Part shown: in pieces, positions 7,528-14,796 of the stretch
How positions within the stretch are numbered: position 1 is the stretch's first letter
Layout: every line of letters begins with the position of its first letter
NCBI GenBank assembly: GCA_005804965.1
Contig: SYOC01000345.1
Coordinates: 1 to 37,262 of the forward strand
Reading direction: 5' to 3'
DNA length: 37,262 bases
From: Pseudomonadota bacterium
GTDB lineage: Bacteria; Desulfobacterota; Binatia; Bin18
Made by a program: the position numbers and the translations under genes
Notes under the pieces: generated by a model
Told to the model about the DNA's origin: nothing
What the model saw: only the letters and a program-made list of their open reading frames with translations
Databases searched by the model: none

Positions 7528-9285
7528 TTATCGCGGAATAACTGGCAAGAGTACATGCGATGGATAGCGCTGGTCATGGAAAATGGTCTGCCGCGCCATG
7601 TGCAGCTCGGAGTCTACGCCAAAATCATGTCCAGTGTTCGGGTTACGGTCATAACGCGGGAAGTTACTCGATGACACTTCCAGGCGCACCCGGTGGCCGG
7701 CTTTGAAGACGTGGCTCGTCGCCCATAAGTCGATGGTGTACTCGTAGACTTTTTCGGGAACGATGAGCGTGGGTGAAGACAAGGACTCGCGGAAGCGCGT
7801 ACGCATAACGCCTTCGGCAAGGTTCTGTGCATAACCGTCCGGGCGCACGTCGACGAGCTTGGCCGTAAAATCGGTGTCCGGCGCTGAGGACGCAGCAAAC
7901 AGCTTGAGGACGATGGGCCCGGTCACTTCCATATCCGCCGTCACGACGTCGCTTGTATACACGAGGACATCTTCACGCTCCTCGATTTTTGTTTGATCGA
8001 ACACGCCGAGGGCAATGCCTAGCGTGGTGCCACCACGGGTGGGCACAGGGTCATGCGGATCATAGGTGTAGCGGTCGGGTTGTTCTTCCCCAGGAGCGAC
8101 AAAAGAGAGCCGTCCATTCCCTCGGATGCTGTTCGCTGTCCCACCACTATGCAGATAGACCTGAGTATATTGAGTACGGGCGAGCGGCCACTCGTTTTCG
8201 TCGCGCCAGCGGTTCTCGCCCATCACGAATAAGCGGATGGGTGCTTCGTCAAGAATGCCGGTGTCCACGCCTTTCAGAAAGTAGTCAAACCAGCGCAGGT
8301 GGATGTCGTGTAATTCGATCAACGCTTCCGGGCCGAAATCGATCTCGCCCGTGCCCTTGGAATTCGGCGCCGCGTAGGGCACCAAATGGCCCCAGGGACC
8401 CATGATGAGCTTTTGTTGGCGGCGCGTTTCCTCAGTCATACCCTGCTGACGCACCCCGTTGAACATGGTGAGCGTGTCGTACTGAAACACGTCGTACCAT
8501 GAGCCGACATGCAGCATCGGCGTCTTGATGTTCTGAAATTGCCGGCGCAGATCCGTCGCGTGCCAATACGACCCGTCAGTCCAGTGATTGAGAAAGTCCG
8601 CAAAATACGGCGCACCGTCTTTCAAGCGCTCTCCCCAGTCACGTAAAGGCAAGTGACGATACACCTCCTTTTTCATGGGCGACATGGGAATATCAGGATA
8701 GGAGGTGTAGCTATCGAGTATCGCTTTCTGTTGTTCGTAGAGCCCTTTCCGTTGCAAAGTGTTCCGCGCCATCGACACGAAATAGGCGAGCATCCAACCC
8801 AACTCCAAAACCCCGCGCCGATAGACACAGTCTTCAAAATACGTCACTGGTCCAGACACTGGACTCATGGCCTTGAGATGTGGTGGGCGCTGCGGAGCCG
8901 CCAAGTATTGCACAAGCCCTAGGTACGATTGCCCGGCGGTCCCGACGTTGCCATCCGACCACGGCAAACTAGCGGCCCATTCGACAGCATCGTACCCATC
9001 GGCGGCCTCGTAGATAAATGGATAGAACTCACCTTCTGAACGAAAGCGACCTCGTGTGTCTTGTACGACGACGACATAACCGCGCGCGGGAAAGTAGTCC
9101 TTCTCGGTCAACGCCATGTTGACGCTTTTGTCGTATGGGGTCCGTACGACCAGCACGGGAAAACGCCCGGGTGCATCTGGACGGTACACATCCGAATAGA
9201 GCGTTACCCCGTCTCGCGTGCGCATCGGCACGTCACGATCAACCACGACTCGATATTCGGCTTTACTCCCCTGTTGCGTCGCCAT
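7528..9285 (-). CDS. CocE/NonD-family serine hydrolase (X-Pro dipeptidyl-peptidase S15-like)
   Basis: A 585-residue hydrolase of the CocE/S15 group, which includes cocaine esterase, glutaryl-7-ACA acylase and X-Pro dipeptidyl peptidases. It has an N-terminal alpha/beta-hydrolase domain (about 10-330) with an inserted helical cap and a C-terminal jelly-roll domain (about 350-585, ending RHVxLxV-like SHVLLPVIP). The triad is visible: Ser120 in GTAGQSYLG, Asp265 in GSWYDVF and His300 in MGPWGHLVP. PMRTRDGVTLYSDVYRP at about 20-36 is the family opening. No signal peptide is seen, so it is probably cytoplasmic. AGGAGGG precedes ATG 9285. It heads an apparent operon with the SDR gene. The substrate (ester, amide or peptide) cannot be told from the sequence. 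Confidence 0.88.
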   Translation of the reverse strand: MATQQGSKAEYRVVVDRDVPMRTRDGVTLYSDVYRPDAPGRFPVLVVRTPYDKSVNMALTEKDYFPARGYVVVVQDTRGRFRSEGEFYPFIYEAADGYDAVEWAASLPWSDGNVGTAGQSYLGLVQYLAAPQRPPHLKAMSPVSGPVTYFEDCVYRRGVLELGWMLAYFVSMARNTLQRKGLYEQQKAILDSYTSYPDIPMSPMKKEVYRHLPLRDWGERLKDGAPYFADFLNHWTDGSYWHATDLRRQFQNIKTPMLHVGSWYDVFQYDTLTMFNGVRQQGMTEETRRQQKLIMGPWGHLVPYAAPNSKGTGEIDFGPEALIELHDIHLRWFDYFLKGVDTGILDEAPIRLFVMGENRWRDENEWPLARTQYTQVYLHSGGTANSIRGNGRLSFVAPGEEQPDRYTYDPHDPVPTRGGTTLGIALGVFDQTKIEEREDVLVYTSDVVTADMEVTGPIVLKLFAASSAPDTDFTAKLVDVRPDGYAQNLAEGVMRTRFRESLSSPTLIVPEKVYEYTIDLWATSHVFKAGHRVRLEVSSSNFPRYDRNPNTGHDFGVDSELHMARQTIFHDQRYPSHVLLPVIPR

Positions 9286-9422
9286 AGTTCCCTCCTGAAG
9301 TCGGCGCTCACCCTAGCACAGGAAGAGGAGAAGGAAAAAGGGCAAAACTGATTGTAGGAGATACGAGTCGCCGTCCCTTGGGGAGCTAGGGCAACTGAAC
9401 GCGGAACGATGATCCCGGCGCG

Positions 9423-9791
9423 TTATTGGGGGTCTTCTTGAGCTTGCAGCTGCTGCAAGGCGGATTCACGTTTGCGGTTGAAACGGCGACGGTCAGCTTC
9501 GATGGCCTCGTTGTCTACAGGGGCGGGATCGTCGCGCAGCCATTCACTCACGGTTGCTTTCACGCCCTGGGCGGCGCGTCGGTAGAAGGGCTCTGAAGGT
9601 GCTTCGTTTGTCCAACTTGTCTGAGATTCGTCCCAGCCGAATTCGCGGCGGATTTCCTCCCACACGCTTTCGTCTTGGGGAATCCGTTCGTGCGGAGAGA
9701 TACGCTCTGTTTGGGTGACGCAGCCTGCCGTGAGTAACAGGAGCCCAGAGATCAAGAGAGCAGGAGCAAGAGCGATGCATTGATTTAGCAT
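9423..9791 (-). CDS. small lipoprotein of unknown function
   Basis: A 122-residue protein with a type II signal: hydrophobic [14 protein letters not shown] followed by the lipobox LTAGC, with Cys24 as the lipidated residue. Residue +2 is Val, so outer-membrane sorting would be expected in a typical Gram-negative. The mature part is polar and helical: [13 protein letters not shown], a short middle ([20 protein letters not shown]) and a highly charged tail ([21 protein letters not shown]). GGAAG lies upstream of ATG 9791. It is divergent from the TrpB2 gene with about 70 bases between, so promoters for both must lie there. I do not recognise the family. Confidence 0.7.
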   Translation of the reverse strand: MLNQCIALAPALLISGLLLLTAGCVTQTERISPHERIPQDESVWEEIRREFGWDESQTSWTNEAPSEPFYRRAAQGVKATVSEWLRDDPAPVDNEAIEADRRRFNRKRESALQQLQAQEDPQ

Positions 9792-9863
9792 TGCGACTTC
9801 CAGTGGCGCGAACAGCAAAAGTGTGACATGGTTCGGGGAAATTCTCCCACACATGAGTCCACT

Positions 9864-11234
9864 ATGACAGACCCTACGAAGATTCTTCTCGGCGAAGAGA
9901 AAATCCCACGCACTTGGTTCAATATTGTCCCGGTGCTTCCGACACCGCTCGCGCCACCGTTGCACCCGGCTACCCATCAACCCGTGGGGCCAGCGGATCT
10001 TGCTCCATTGTTCTGCGACGCGATTCTTGAGCAAGAAATGTCCGCCGCGCCGATGATTGAAATTCCTGACCCGGTACGAGACATCTATCGGCTCTGGCGG
10101 CCAACGCCCCTGTACCGGGCGCGGCGTCTCGAACAAGCGCTCGATACCCCGGCGCACATTTACTACAAATACGAGGGTGGCAGCCCCGCTGGCAGTCATA
10201 AACCCAACACTGCTGTTGCCCAAGCGTATTACAACAAAGAAGCCGGGGTCCGGCGGTTGGCAACAGAAACTGGGGCCGGACAATGGGGCTCGGCGTTGGC
10301 CTTAGCCGGTACTTTTTTCGGCCTCGAAGTCAAAGTGTACATGGTCCGTGTCAGCTACGACCAAAAGCCGTACCGCCGCCACCTGATGGAAACCTGGGGA
10401 GCGACCGTGCTTCCTAGCCCGAGTCAGGAGACGGCATCGGGGCGGCGTGTGCTTGCTGAACATCCCAATTATCCCGGCAGCCTAGGTTTGGCGATCTCTG
10501 AAGCTGCCGAGGAAGCGGCCAGTCGTCCTGATACAAAATATGCCCTTGGCAGTGTGCTGAATCATGTCCTCTTACATCAGACGGTCATCGGGTTGGAAGC
10601 CATTGAGCAGTTCTCTTTGGCTGGAGAAGGACCTGATGTATTGATCGCTTGTTGCGGTGGTGGCAGCAACTTTGGCGGGTTCACCTTTCCGTTTCTTCCA
10701 CGCAAACTTGCCGGAGAAAAAATTCGCATCGTCGCGGCGGAGCCGGCTTCGTGTCCAACGCTGACGAAAGGCATCTATGCCTACGACTTTGGCGATACGG
10801 CACAGCTTTCTCCTTTGCTCAAAATGTTTACTCTTGGGCATGATTTCGTGCCGCCTAGCATTCATGCCGGCGGGCTGCGGTATCATGGCGACTCGCCTTT
10901 GGTAAGCCAACTCGTGCATGCCGGGCTGGTCGAAGCCGTTGCTTATCCGCAACGTGCCATCTTTGAGGCAGCGACGACGTTTGCCCGGGCGGAAGGTTTA
11001 CTGCCAGCTCCAGAATGTGCGCATGCTATCAAAGCGACGATCGACGAGGCGCTCCTTTGTAAGGCGAGTGGCGAGAAAAAAGTCATTGCCTTCTGCTTAA
11101 GCGGGCACGGACATTTTGACATGACCGCCTACGACCGTTATCTGTCTGGGGCGCTCGAAGACCAAGAGTTTTCAGAGGCAGACATGCGGCAAGCGCTGGC
11201 TCAGCTTCCTGAGATTCGTTCAGTTTCGTCGTAA
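9864..11234 (+). CDS. trpB: tryptophan synthase beta chain, TrpB2 type
   Basis: A 456-residue PLP enzyme of the TrpB2 subgroup, which makes tryptophan from indole and serine (phosphoserine in some archaeal members) and often works without TrpA. The N-terminus [17 protein letters not shown]...PPLHP is diagnostic of TrpB2 against the shorter TrpB1. The PLP lysine is in [12 protein letters not shown] (Lys113), and the phosphate-binding loop reads [19 protein letters not shown] near the C-terminus is the usual conserved end. No trpA or other trp gene is nearby, so indole salvage is likely. ATG 9864 starts where the family does; an in-frame ATG at 9828 would add 12 residues. Neither start has a strong ribosome site. 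A hairpin follows the stop. Confidence 0.88.
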   Translation: MTDPTKILLGEEKIPRTWFNIVPVLPTPLAPPLHPATHQPVGPADLAPLFCDAILEQEMSAAPMIEIPDPVRDIYRLWRPTPLYRARRLEQALDTPAHIYYKYEGGSPAGSHKPNTAVAQAYYNKEAGVRRLATETGAGQWGSALALAGTFFGLEVKVYMVRVSYDQKPYRRHLMETWGATVLPSPSQETASGRRVLAEHPNYPGSLGLAISEAAEEAASRPDTKYALGSVLNHVLLHQTVIGLEAIEQFSLAGEGPDVLIACCGGGSNFGGFTFPFLPRKLAGEKIRIVAAEPASCPTLTKGIYAYDFGDTAQLSPLLKMFTLGHDFVPPSIHAGGLRYHGDSPLVSQLVHAGLVEAVAYPQRAIFEAATTFARAEGLLPAPECAHAIKATIDEALLCKASGEKKVIAFCLSGHGHFDMTAYDRYLSGALEDQEFSEADMRQALAQLPEIRSVSS

Positions 11235-11244
11235 GCGCGTCGTG

Positions 11245-11280
11245 AGGAGGCAGTGCTTTTTCCTCCTGTTGTTCTTTTTT
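11245..11280 (+). terminator. probable intrinsic terminator of trpB2
   Basis: AGGAGG (11245-11250) pairs with CCTCCT (11262-11267) across an 11-base loop, and is followed by GTTGTTCTTTTTT. It begins 11 bases after the trpB2 stop. The stem is only 6 bp, so efficiency is uncertain. Confidence 0.55.
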
Positions 11281-11388
11281 GTGACAAGGAACACGAACTG
11301 AACTGTGGGAAAAGATGACAGCCTGTCTTCGAGAGGTGGATATTTCCCCTTGTCTTGAGGAAAAACCTGTTATTTTTCAAGGGCGAGC

Positions 11389-11411
11389 AAAACGTGTATT
11401 TGGTACGTTTT
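11389..11411 (+). promoter_or_regulatory. inverted repeat upstream of the conserved unknown gene, possible operator
   Basis: AAAACGT (11389-11395) and ACGTTTT (11405-11411) are perfect 7-base inverted arms around a 9-base AT-rich spacer, about 70 bases before ATG 11482. A second inverted pair, CCCTTG (11347-11352) and CAAGGG (11378-11383), lies just upstream. The symmetry fits a dimeric DNA-binding regulator; the protein is unknown. Confidence 0.4.
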
Positions 11412-11481
11412 CTGCTAGCTTCTCTACAGCTCCCAATCGGTAACAACGGATTCGCGAGGGAGCGGCGAGAGAGGTAAGGCG

Positions 11482-11934
11482 ATGGCAACTCCACGGACAG
11501 AAGAACACTCCCCAGCAGTTTTAGAGGCAGACATCATTGTCCCTTCGCAGTTCTTTGATCGGATTCGCGCCGAGCGTTCGTCCCAGCCGGAGAAACGCTT
11601 GATGTTGGCGGTTATGGAGGACGCTATCACAACCTTCCAGAAGTCTGTGTATGGCGTCACGCGGCGGCAGCGGCGCCTGTTGAAAGAAACTGAAGAATGG
11701 GTCAGTGCCGATGACATCAGCTGGCCATTCTCGTTTGAAAATATTTGCGGCGCTCTCGATATCGAACCGAACTATTTGCGTTCAGGTTTGCGTCGTTGGA
11801 AAGAAAATTTACTGGCGCAGCGTGCTCAACGGGACCCTGGGTTTGTCCATTCGCCGTTTCGCCGTGTGAGCGGTCGTCGCCACACGCTTTCGGCTGGGCG
11901 TAACGATGCTATGCCGAGAGCAAAAGCAGCATAA
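11482..11934 (+). CDS. conserved protein of unknown function
   Basis: A 150-residue basic protein. Its core, QPEKRLMLAVMEDAITTFQK (about 36-55), an RRQRRLLKETEEW stretch, then DDISWPFSFENICGALDIEP with NYLRSGLRRWKENLL, resembles a conserved hypothetical family I recall from Geobacter-like and related genomes, where WPFSFENIC is the best-kept part. The last helix pair (ENICGALDIEPNYLRSGLRRW) has the look of a helix-turn-helix, so a DNA-binding or adaptor role is possible but unproven. The C-terminus is Arg-rich and probably disordered. AGAGAGG precedes the ATG. The gene is monocistronic, with an inverted repeat upstream and a strong terminator downstream. Confidence 0.7.
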   Translation: MATPRTEEHSPAVLEADIIVPSQFFDRIRAERSSQPEKRLMLAVMEDAITTFQKSVYGVTRRQRRLLKETEEWVSADDISWPFSFENICGALDIEPNYLRSGLRRWKENLLAQRAQRDPGFVHSPFRRVSGRRHTLSAGRNDAMPRAKAA

Positions 11935-11949
11935 CGCGATTCATACAGA

Positions 11950-12714
11950 TTAAGGTTCTTCTTCAGAGGCAGCGTTGATCGCTGCCTCTTTTTTTTCTGC
12001 TTCCACGGCGTCGCGAAACGCTGAGGTGCGAGCCAACGCTTGTTCGTAGTGTGCGGCGGTCAAACGACCACGCAAGAGCTCGACGCGCAGGAAGAGAAAA
12101 TACGTCTGAATGACGTCGTGGCGACAATAGCGGTGAATGTCTGCCAGCTTGCCCTCCTCCCACAACGCTTGCACCATTGACCCATCGATCTCCGTTTTTC
12201 CCGGAAGCCCGATCATTTTTGCCAACACATTGAAGCCTCCGCGTAACCGGTGCGCCCCATAGTTCGTCAAAAAATCGTACAAGTCGTAATGGCCCTCCTC
12301 GGCATAGCGATTGCGGGCCTTCCCGCCAAAATAGCGCGGTGCCGAACAGCCATATTTGAGGGCTTGTAATTCTAACACTGGCAGGTCGAAGTTACGGCCA
12401 TTGAAGGTGACCAACGTGCCGGGAAAGCGCTCGAGCCGCTGCCAGAAGGCTTGCACTAACGTGTCTTCTCGATACTCCTGCTCCTGAAGGGTCTCGACGG
12501 CAGTGAGGATGCGCTCCTCATTGACTTGGCCGACCGCGATCGAGATGGGAATGTGAAAAGACAAGGGAAAAAAGTCATTCCCTTGTTCTTCCTGTAATCG
12601 CCGCTGCATCCGGGTGTAGGCGTCTGCCTCGGACACCTCGTCGTGCGAGAAGTACACTGCCTGGACGAGGCTTTTATCTATGCGGGTCTCGATATCGACT
12701 ATGGTGTAACGCAT
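11950..12714 (-). CDS. predicted 3'-5' exonuclease, DNA polymerase B exonuclease-like (DEDD fold)
   Basis: A 254-residue ribonuclease-H-like exonuclease of the PolB-related type (Pfam DNA_pol_B_exo2 kind). The DEDD acidic residues are visible: Asp7 and Glu9 in IVDIET, Asp in TFNGRNFDLPVLELQA (Exo II), and YCRHDVIQT (Exo III, YxxxD type). GGFNVLAKMIGLPGK between them is typical. The family is annotated as a probable nuclease acting on single strands, with no clear cellular role. ATG 12714 is where the domain starts, though the ribosome site is weak. It lies 55 bases after the MBL-hydrolase stop on the same strand. The tail EKKEAAINAASEEEP is encoded by the terminator hairpin of the convergent gene, so the tail sequence is probably not under protein-level selection. 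Confidence 0.82.
   Translation of the reverse strand: MRYTIVDIETRIDKSLVQAVYFSHDEVSEADAYTRMQRRLQEEQGNDFFPLSFHIPISIAVGQVNEERILTAVETLQEQEYREDTLVQAFWQRLERFPGTLVTFNGRNFDLPVLELQALKYGCSAPRYFGGKARNRYAEEGHYDLYDFLTNYGAHRLRGGFNVLAKMIGLPGKTEIDGSMVQALWEEGKLADIHRYCRHDVIQTYFLFLRVELLRGRLTAAHYEQALARTSAFRDAVEAEKKEAAINAASEEEP
11965..11996 (+). terminator. strong intrinsic terminator, inside the 3' end of the convergent exonuclease gene
   Basis: AGAGGCAGCG (11965-11974) and CGCTGCCTCT (11980-11989) form a perfect 10-bp stem with a 5-base loop, followed by a run of eight T (11989-11996). It ends transcription of the gene stopping at 11934. On the other strand the same bases encode the last residues of the exonuclease. 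Confidence 0.85.
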
Positions 12715-12769
12715 GGCTGCACGAGTGCTGCGCTGGGCAGTGACAGAGGAGCGGCTGTTTTTTCGCTCC

Positions 12770-13750
12770 TTATGCTGCGGCAAACGTCACTTTGTTCTCT
12801 TCTTCTATGCGTTTGACCTTGCCGTCGTACATCAGGAGATGAAGATGCGCCAAGGTCTCAAAAGTTGCTGCCATAAAATGAAAGATCGGGCTGTCTTTAG
12901 GCACGTCGAAAACATCTGAGGCGATCTCATACGCGTTACGCGGGCGTCCTTTGGCCGCATCCTGAATCTCTTGCAGGCGATACTTGTGATGCTGGATGAT
13001 CTGTTGGGCACGATAGCGATGATCTGTGAAGATAGCGCCGTGGGCAGGAAGTACGAGTTGAACGTCAAGCTTCTGAACCTTCACTTGCGAGTTTAGAAAG
13101 TCCTGAAGCGGGTTATCCGGTCCGCCAGGGTAGACACCAACATGCGGCGTGATCTTCGGCAGCAAATGATCGCCAACAATAAAGACTTTGTCCTGGGGAA
13201 AATAGAAACAGCAATGGCCGGAGGTGTGCCCCGGCGTCCAGACCACTTGCAGTTCCCGCGTGCCGATGTACACACTTTCGCCGTCGTGCAAAGAGTGCTC
13301 TGGGAGTATCGGCGCATACAACGTACCAAAATACCTGCCGGGTGCCGGTAAGCCATCGCCCGACTCAGGCAGCGGAACCCCGTGCGAACGGAAAAAAGCG
13401 ATGGATTCCGGCATTGGGGTGGAAGATTGCATGCGCTCGACCCGCGCCACTTCGAGCGGATTGAGGTACACTTCCGCTCCCGTCAGTTCCTTGTGAGCGC
13501 GGGAAGCTCCGAAATGATCGGCATGGTGATGGGTGCAAATCAGCTTACGGATTGCCGAGGGTGGGCAACCCACTTCGTCTAGACACGCTTTGAGCGTGGC
13601 GATGCTGTCGTCGCTATGCATGCCGGTGTCGATCAATGCCCATTCGTCTTTGTCGCGAACGAGGTACACATTCACGATACTCGGCCGCATCGGCAGCGGC
13701 AGATACAGTTGGTAGATCCCCGGGGAGACTTCGCGGATTTTACTCTCCAT
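12770..13750 (-). CDS. MBL-fold metallo-hydrolase
   Basis: A 326-residue metallo-beta-lactamase-fold hydrolase. The metal motif THHHADHFG gives His74, His76, Asp78 and His79; further ligands are in TPGHTSGHCCF (His), VGDHLLP (bridging Asp) and LPAHG (His). The opening PMRPSIVNVYLVRDKDEWALIDTGMH is characteristic of the group with glyoxalase II and related thioester or lactone hydrolases. A C-terminal region of about 70 residues (QQIIQHHKYRLQEI onwards, ending TLAHLHLLMYDGKVKRI) resembles the winged-helix-like extension seen in LACTB2-type members. The start is five bases after the dodecin stop, and the Shine-Dalgarno is weak, so coupling is likely. The substrate is unknown. Confidence 0.85.
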   Translation of the reverse strand: MESKIREVSPGIYQLYLPLPMRPSIVNVYLVRDKDEWALIDTGMHSDDSIATLKACLDEVGCPPSAIRKLICTHHHADHFGASRAHKELTGAEVYLNPLEVARVERMQSSTPMPESIAFFRSHGVPLPESGDGLPAPGRYFGTLYAPILPEHSLHDGESVYIGTRELQVVWTPGHTSGHCCFYFPQDKVFIVGDHLLPKITPHVGVYPGGPDNPLQDFLNSQVKVQKLDVQLVLPAHGAIFTDHRYRAQQIIQHHKYRLQEIQDAAKGRPRNAYEIASDVFDVPKDSPIFHFMAATFETLAHLHLLMYDGKVKRIEEENKVTFAAA

Positions 13751-13755
13751 AATAT

Positions 13756-13968
13756 TTACTCGTGCACGCGATCTTTGACGGGGAACGTGGCTTTGATTTT
13801 GACTTTCCACCGCGCGACCATTCCCTCTTCGACGACGGCAGAAACGTCCGTAACTTGCACGTGGTAGATGCCGCTGATTGTTACCGAAGCGCGTGCTACG
13901 GCAAGTGAGACGGCGTCTTCGATACTGGTTGCTGATGCACCAGTCAGTTCGATTGTTTTTTCAACCAT
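13756..13968 (-). CDS. dodecin-family small protein
   Basis: A 70-residue dodecin: a single helix and three strands that assemble into a hollow dodecamer storing flavin or other ligands. The pattern is EKTIELTGASATSIEDAVSLAVARASVTI (strand and helix), then strands around VEEGMVARWKVKIKATFPV. In characterised flavin dodecins a Trp on the second strand stacks on the isoalloxazine ring; here that place reads SGIYHVQV, with Tyr or His instead, so flavin binding is uncertain. AAGGAGG precedes ATG 13968, the strongest ribosome site of this three-gene run, which suggests the dodecin is made in excess over the MBL hydrolase and exonuclease downstream. Confidence 0.82.
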   Translation of the reverse strand: MVEKTIELTGASATSIEDAVSLAVARASVTISGIYHVQVTDVSAVVEEGMVARWKVKIKATFPVKDRVHE

Positions 13969-14027
13969 ACAGCCTCCTTTGTTGGGCTCTCGATTTTCGC
14001 AAGTTGACGATATCTGCTGAAAAGGAG

Positions 14028-14684
14028 CTAGTTTCCTGTCCGCAGGAGTGGAGTTGTTCTCAGCGGTAATTCTGCAACAGACTGTCCGAATCGTTCAACA
14101 CTCGACGGTTGGGAGTGCAGCTGTGCATGGAGAGCTTGCTTGAGCCGTGTGAGCAGCTCTCGCGCCTTTGGCGCTTCCGTGTTCTCGACCAATTGCTGCA
14201 TCAGCAAGCCGTTCAGTGTTGCCATGATTAGTGCGGCATCTTCCGCTGGACGAATAGTGTTGGCGAACAGTGCTTTTCCTTTGCCACGCTCAAGAATCGT
14301 CGTCAGCAAGCCACGATAAATGATGTGGAGTTCACGTGCTCGGGTGACCAACTCCTGCGAGTTTTCGTCGCCCCCAACCACTTGGCCGAGCACGAAGCGC
14401 ACTGAATATAGGTGTTCGGCGATGAAGTCGTAATAGTCGTCCACCAATTTTTCGACTTGCTGCCGTTCATTGAGGCCATCGAGTACACGAGCGTCGATTT
14501 CATAGGGGGCAAGAAAATGCTGCAAGGCGGCGCGAAAGAGTTGCTCTTTGCTGTCGAAATGCCAGAGGACGAGGGCTTTACTAACACGAGCTGCGCGTGC
14601 CACTTGGGAAAGCGAGGTCTCCGCGTACCCGTGCGAGGAAAAAAGTTTAACCGCCGTGGCTAAGATTTTCTCGTGTGTCTCCAC
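14028..14684 (-). CDS. TetR-family transcriptional regulator
   Basis: A 218-residue repressor-type regulator. The first 50 residues are a canonical TetR DNA-binding domain: EKILATAVKLFSSHGYAETS, then LSQVARAARVSKALVLWHF and SKEQLFRAAL. The rest is a helical ligand and dimer domain without recognisable specificity. I chose GTG 14684 because the domain starts there and nothing upstream in frame fits. There is no Shine-Dalgarno, but a TTGACA/TACCGT promoter ends only six bases before it, so the message may be leaderless. It lies 112 bases downstream of clpB and 60 bases upstream of dodecin on the same strand. Its targets could be either neighbour or distant catabolic genes. Confidence 0.85.
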   Translation of the reverse strand: METHEKILATAVKLFSSHGYAETSLSQVARAARVSKALVLWHFDSKEQLFRAALQHFLAPYEIDARVLDGLNERQQVEKLVDDYYDFIAEHLYSVRFVLGQVVGGDENSQELVTRARELHIIYRGLLTTILERGKGKALFANTIRPAEDAALIMATLNGLLMQQLVENTEAPKARELLTRLKQALHAQLHSQPSSVERFGQSVAELPLRTTPLLRTGN

Positions 14685-14690
14685 GCGAGC

Positions 14691-14719
14691 ACGGTAGGCA
14701 AAAAAGATTGCGATGTCAA
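14691..14719 (-). promoter_or_regulatory. candidate promoter for the TetR gene
   Basis: On the minus strand TTGACA (14719-14714) is followed after 17 bases by TACCGT (14696-14691). Transcription would start around 14684, the G of the proposed GTG start codon. The -35 is perfect; the -10 is weak. Confidence 0.4.
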
Positions 14720-14796
14720 CGCGCGAGAAGAGCGCGTCATGGACGCCGCGACGACACAAGCTGAGAGAGATTGTGCCGCCGCGTGAGACGTGTGGT

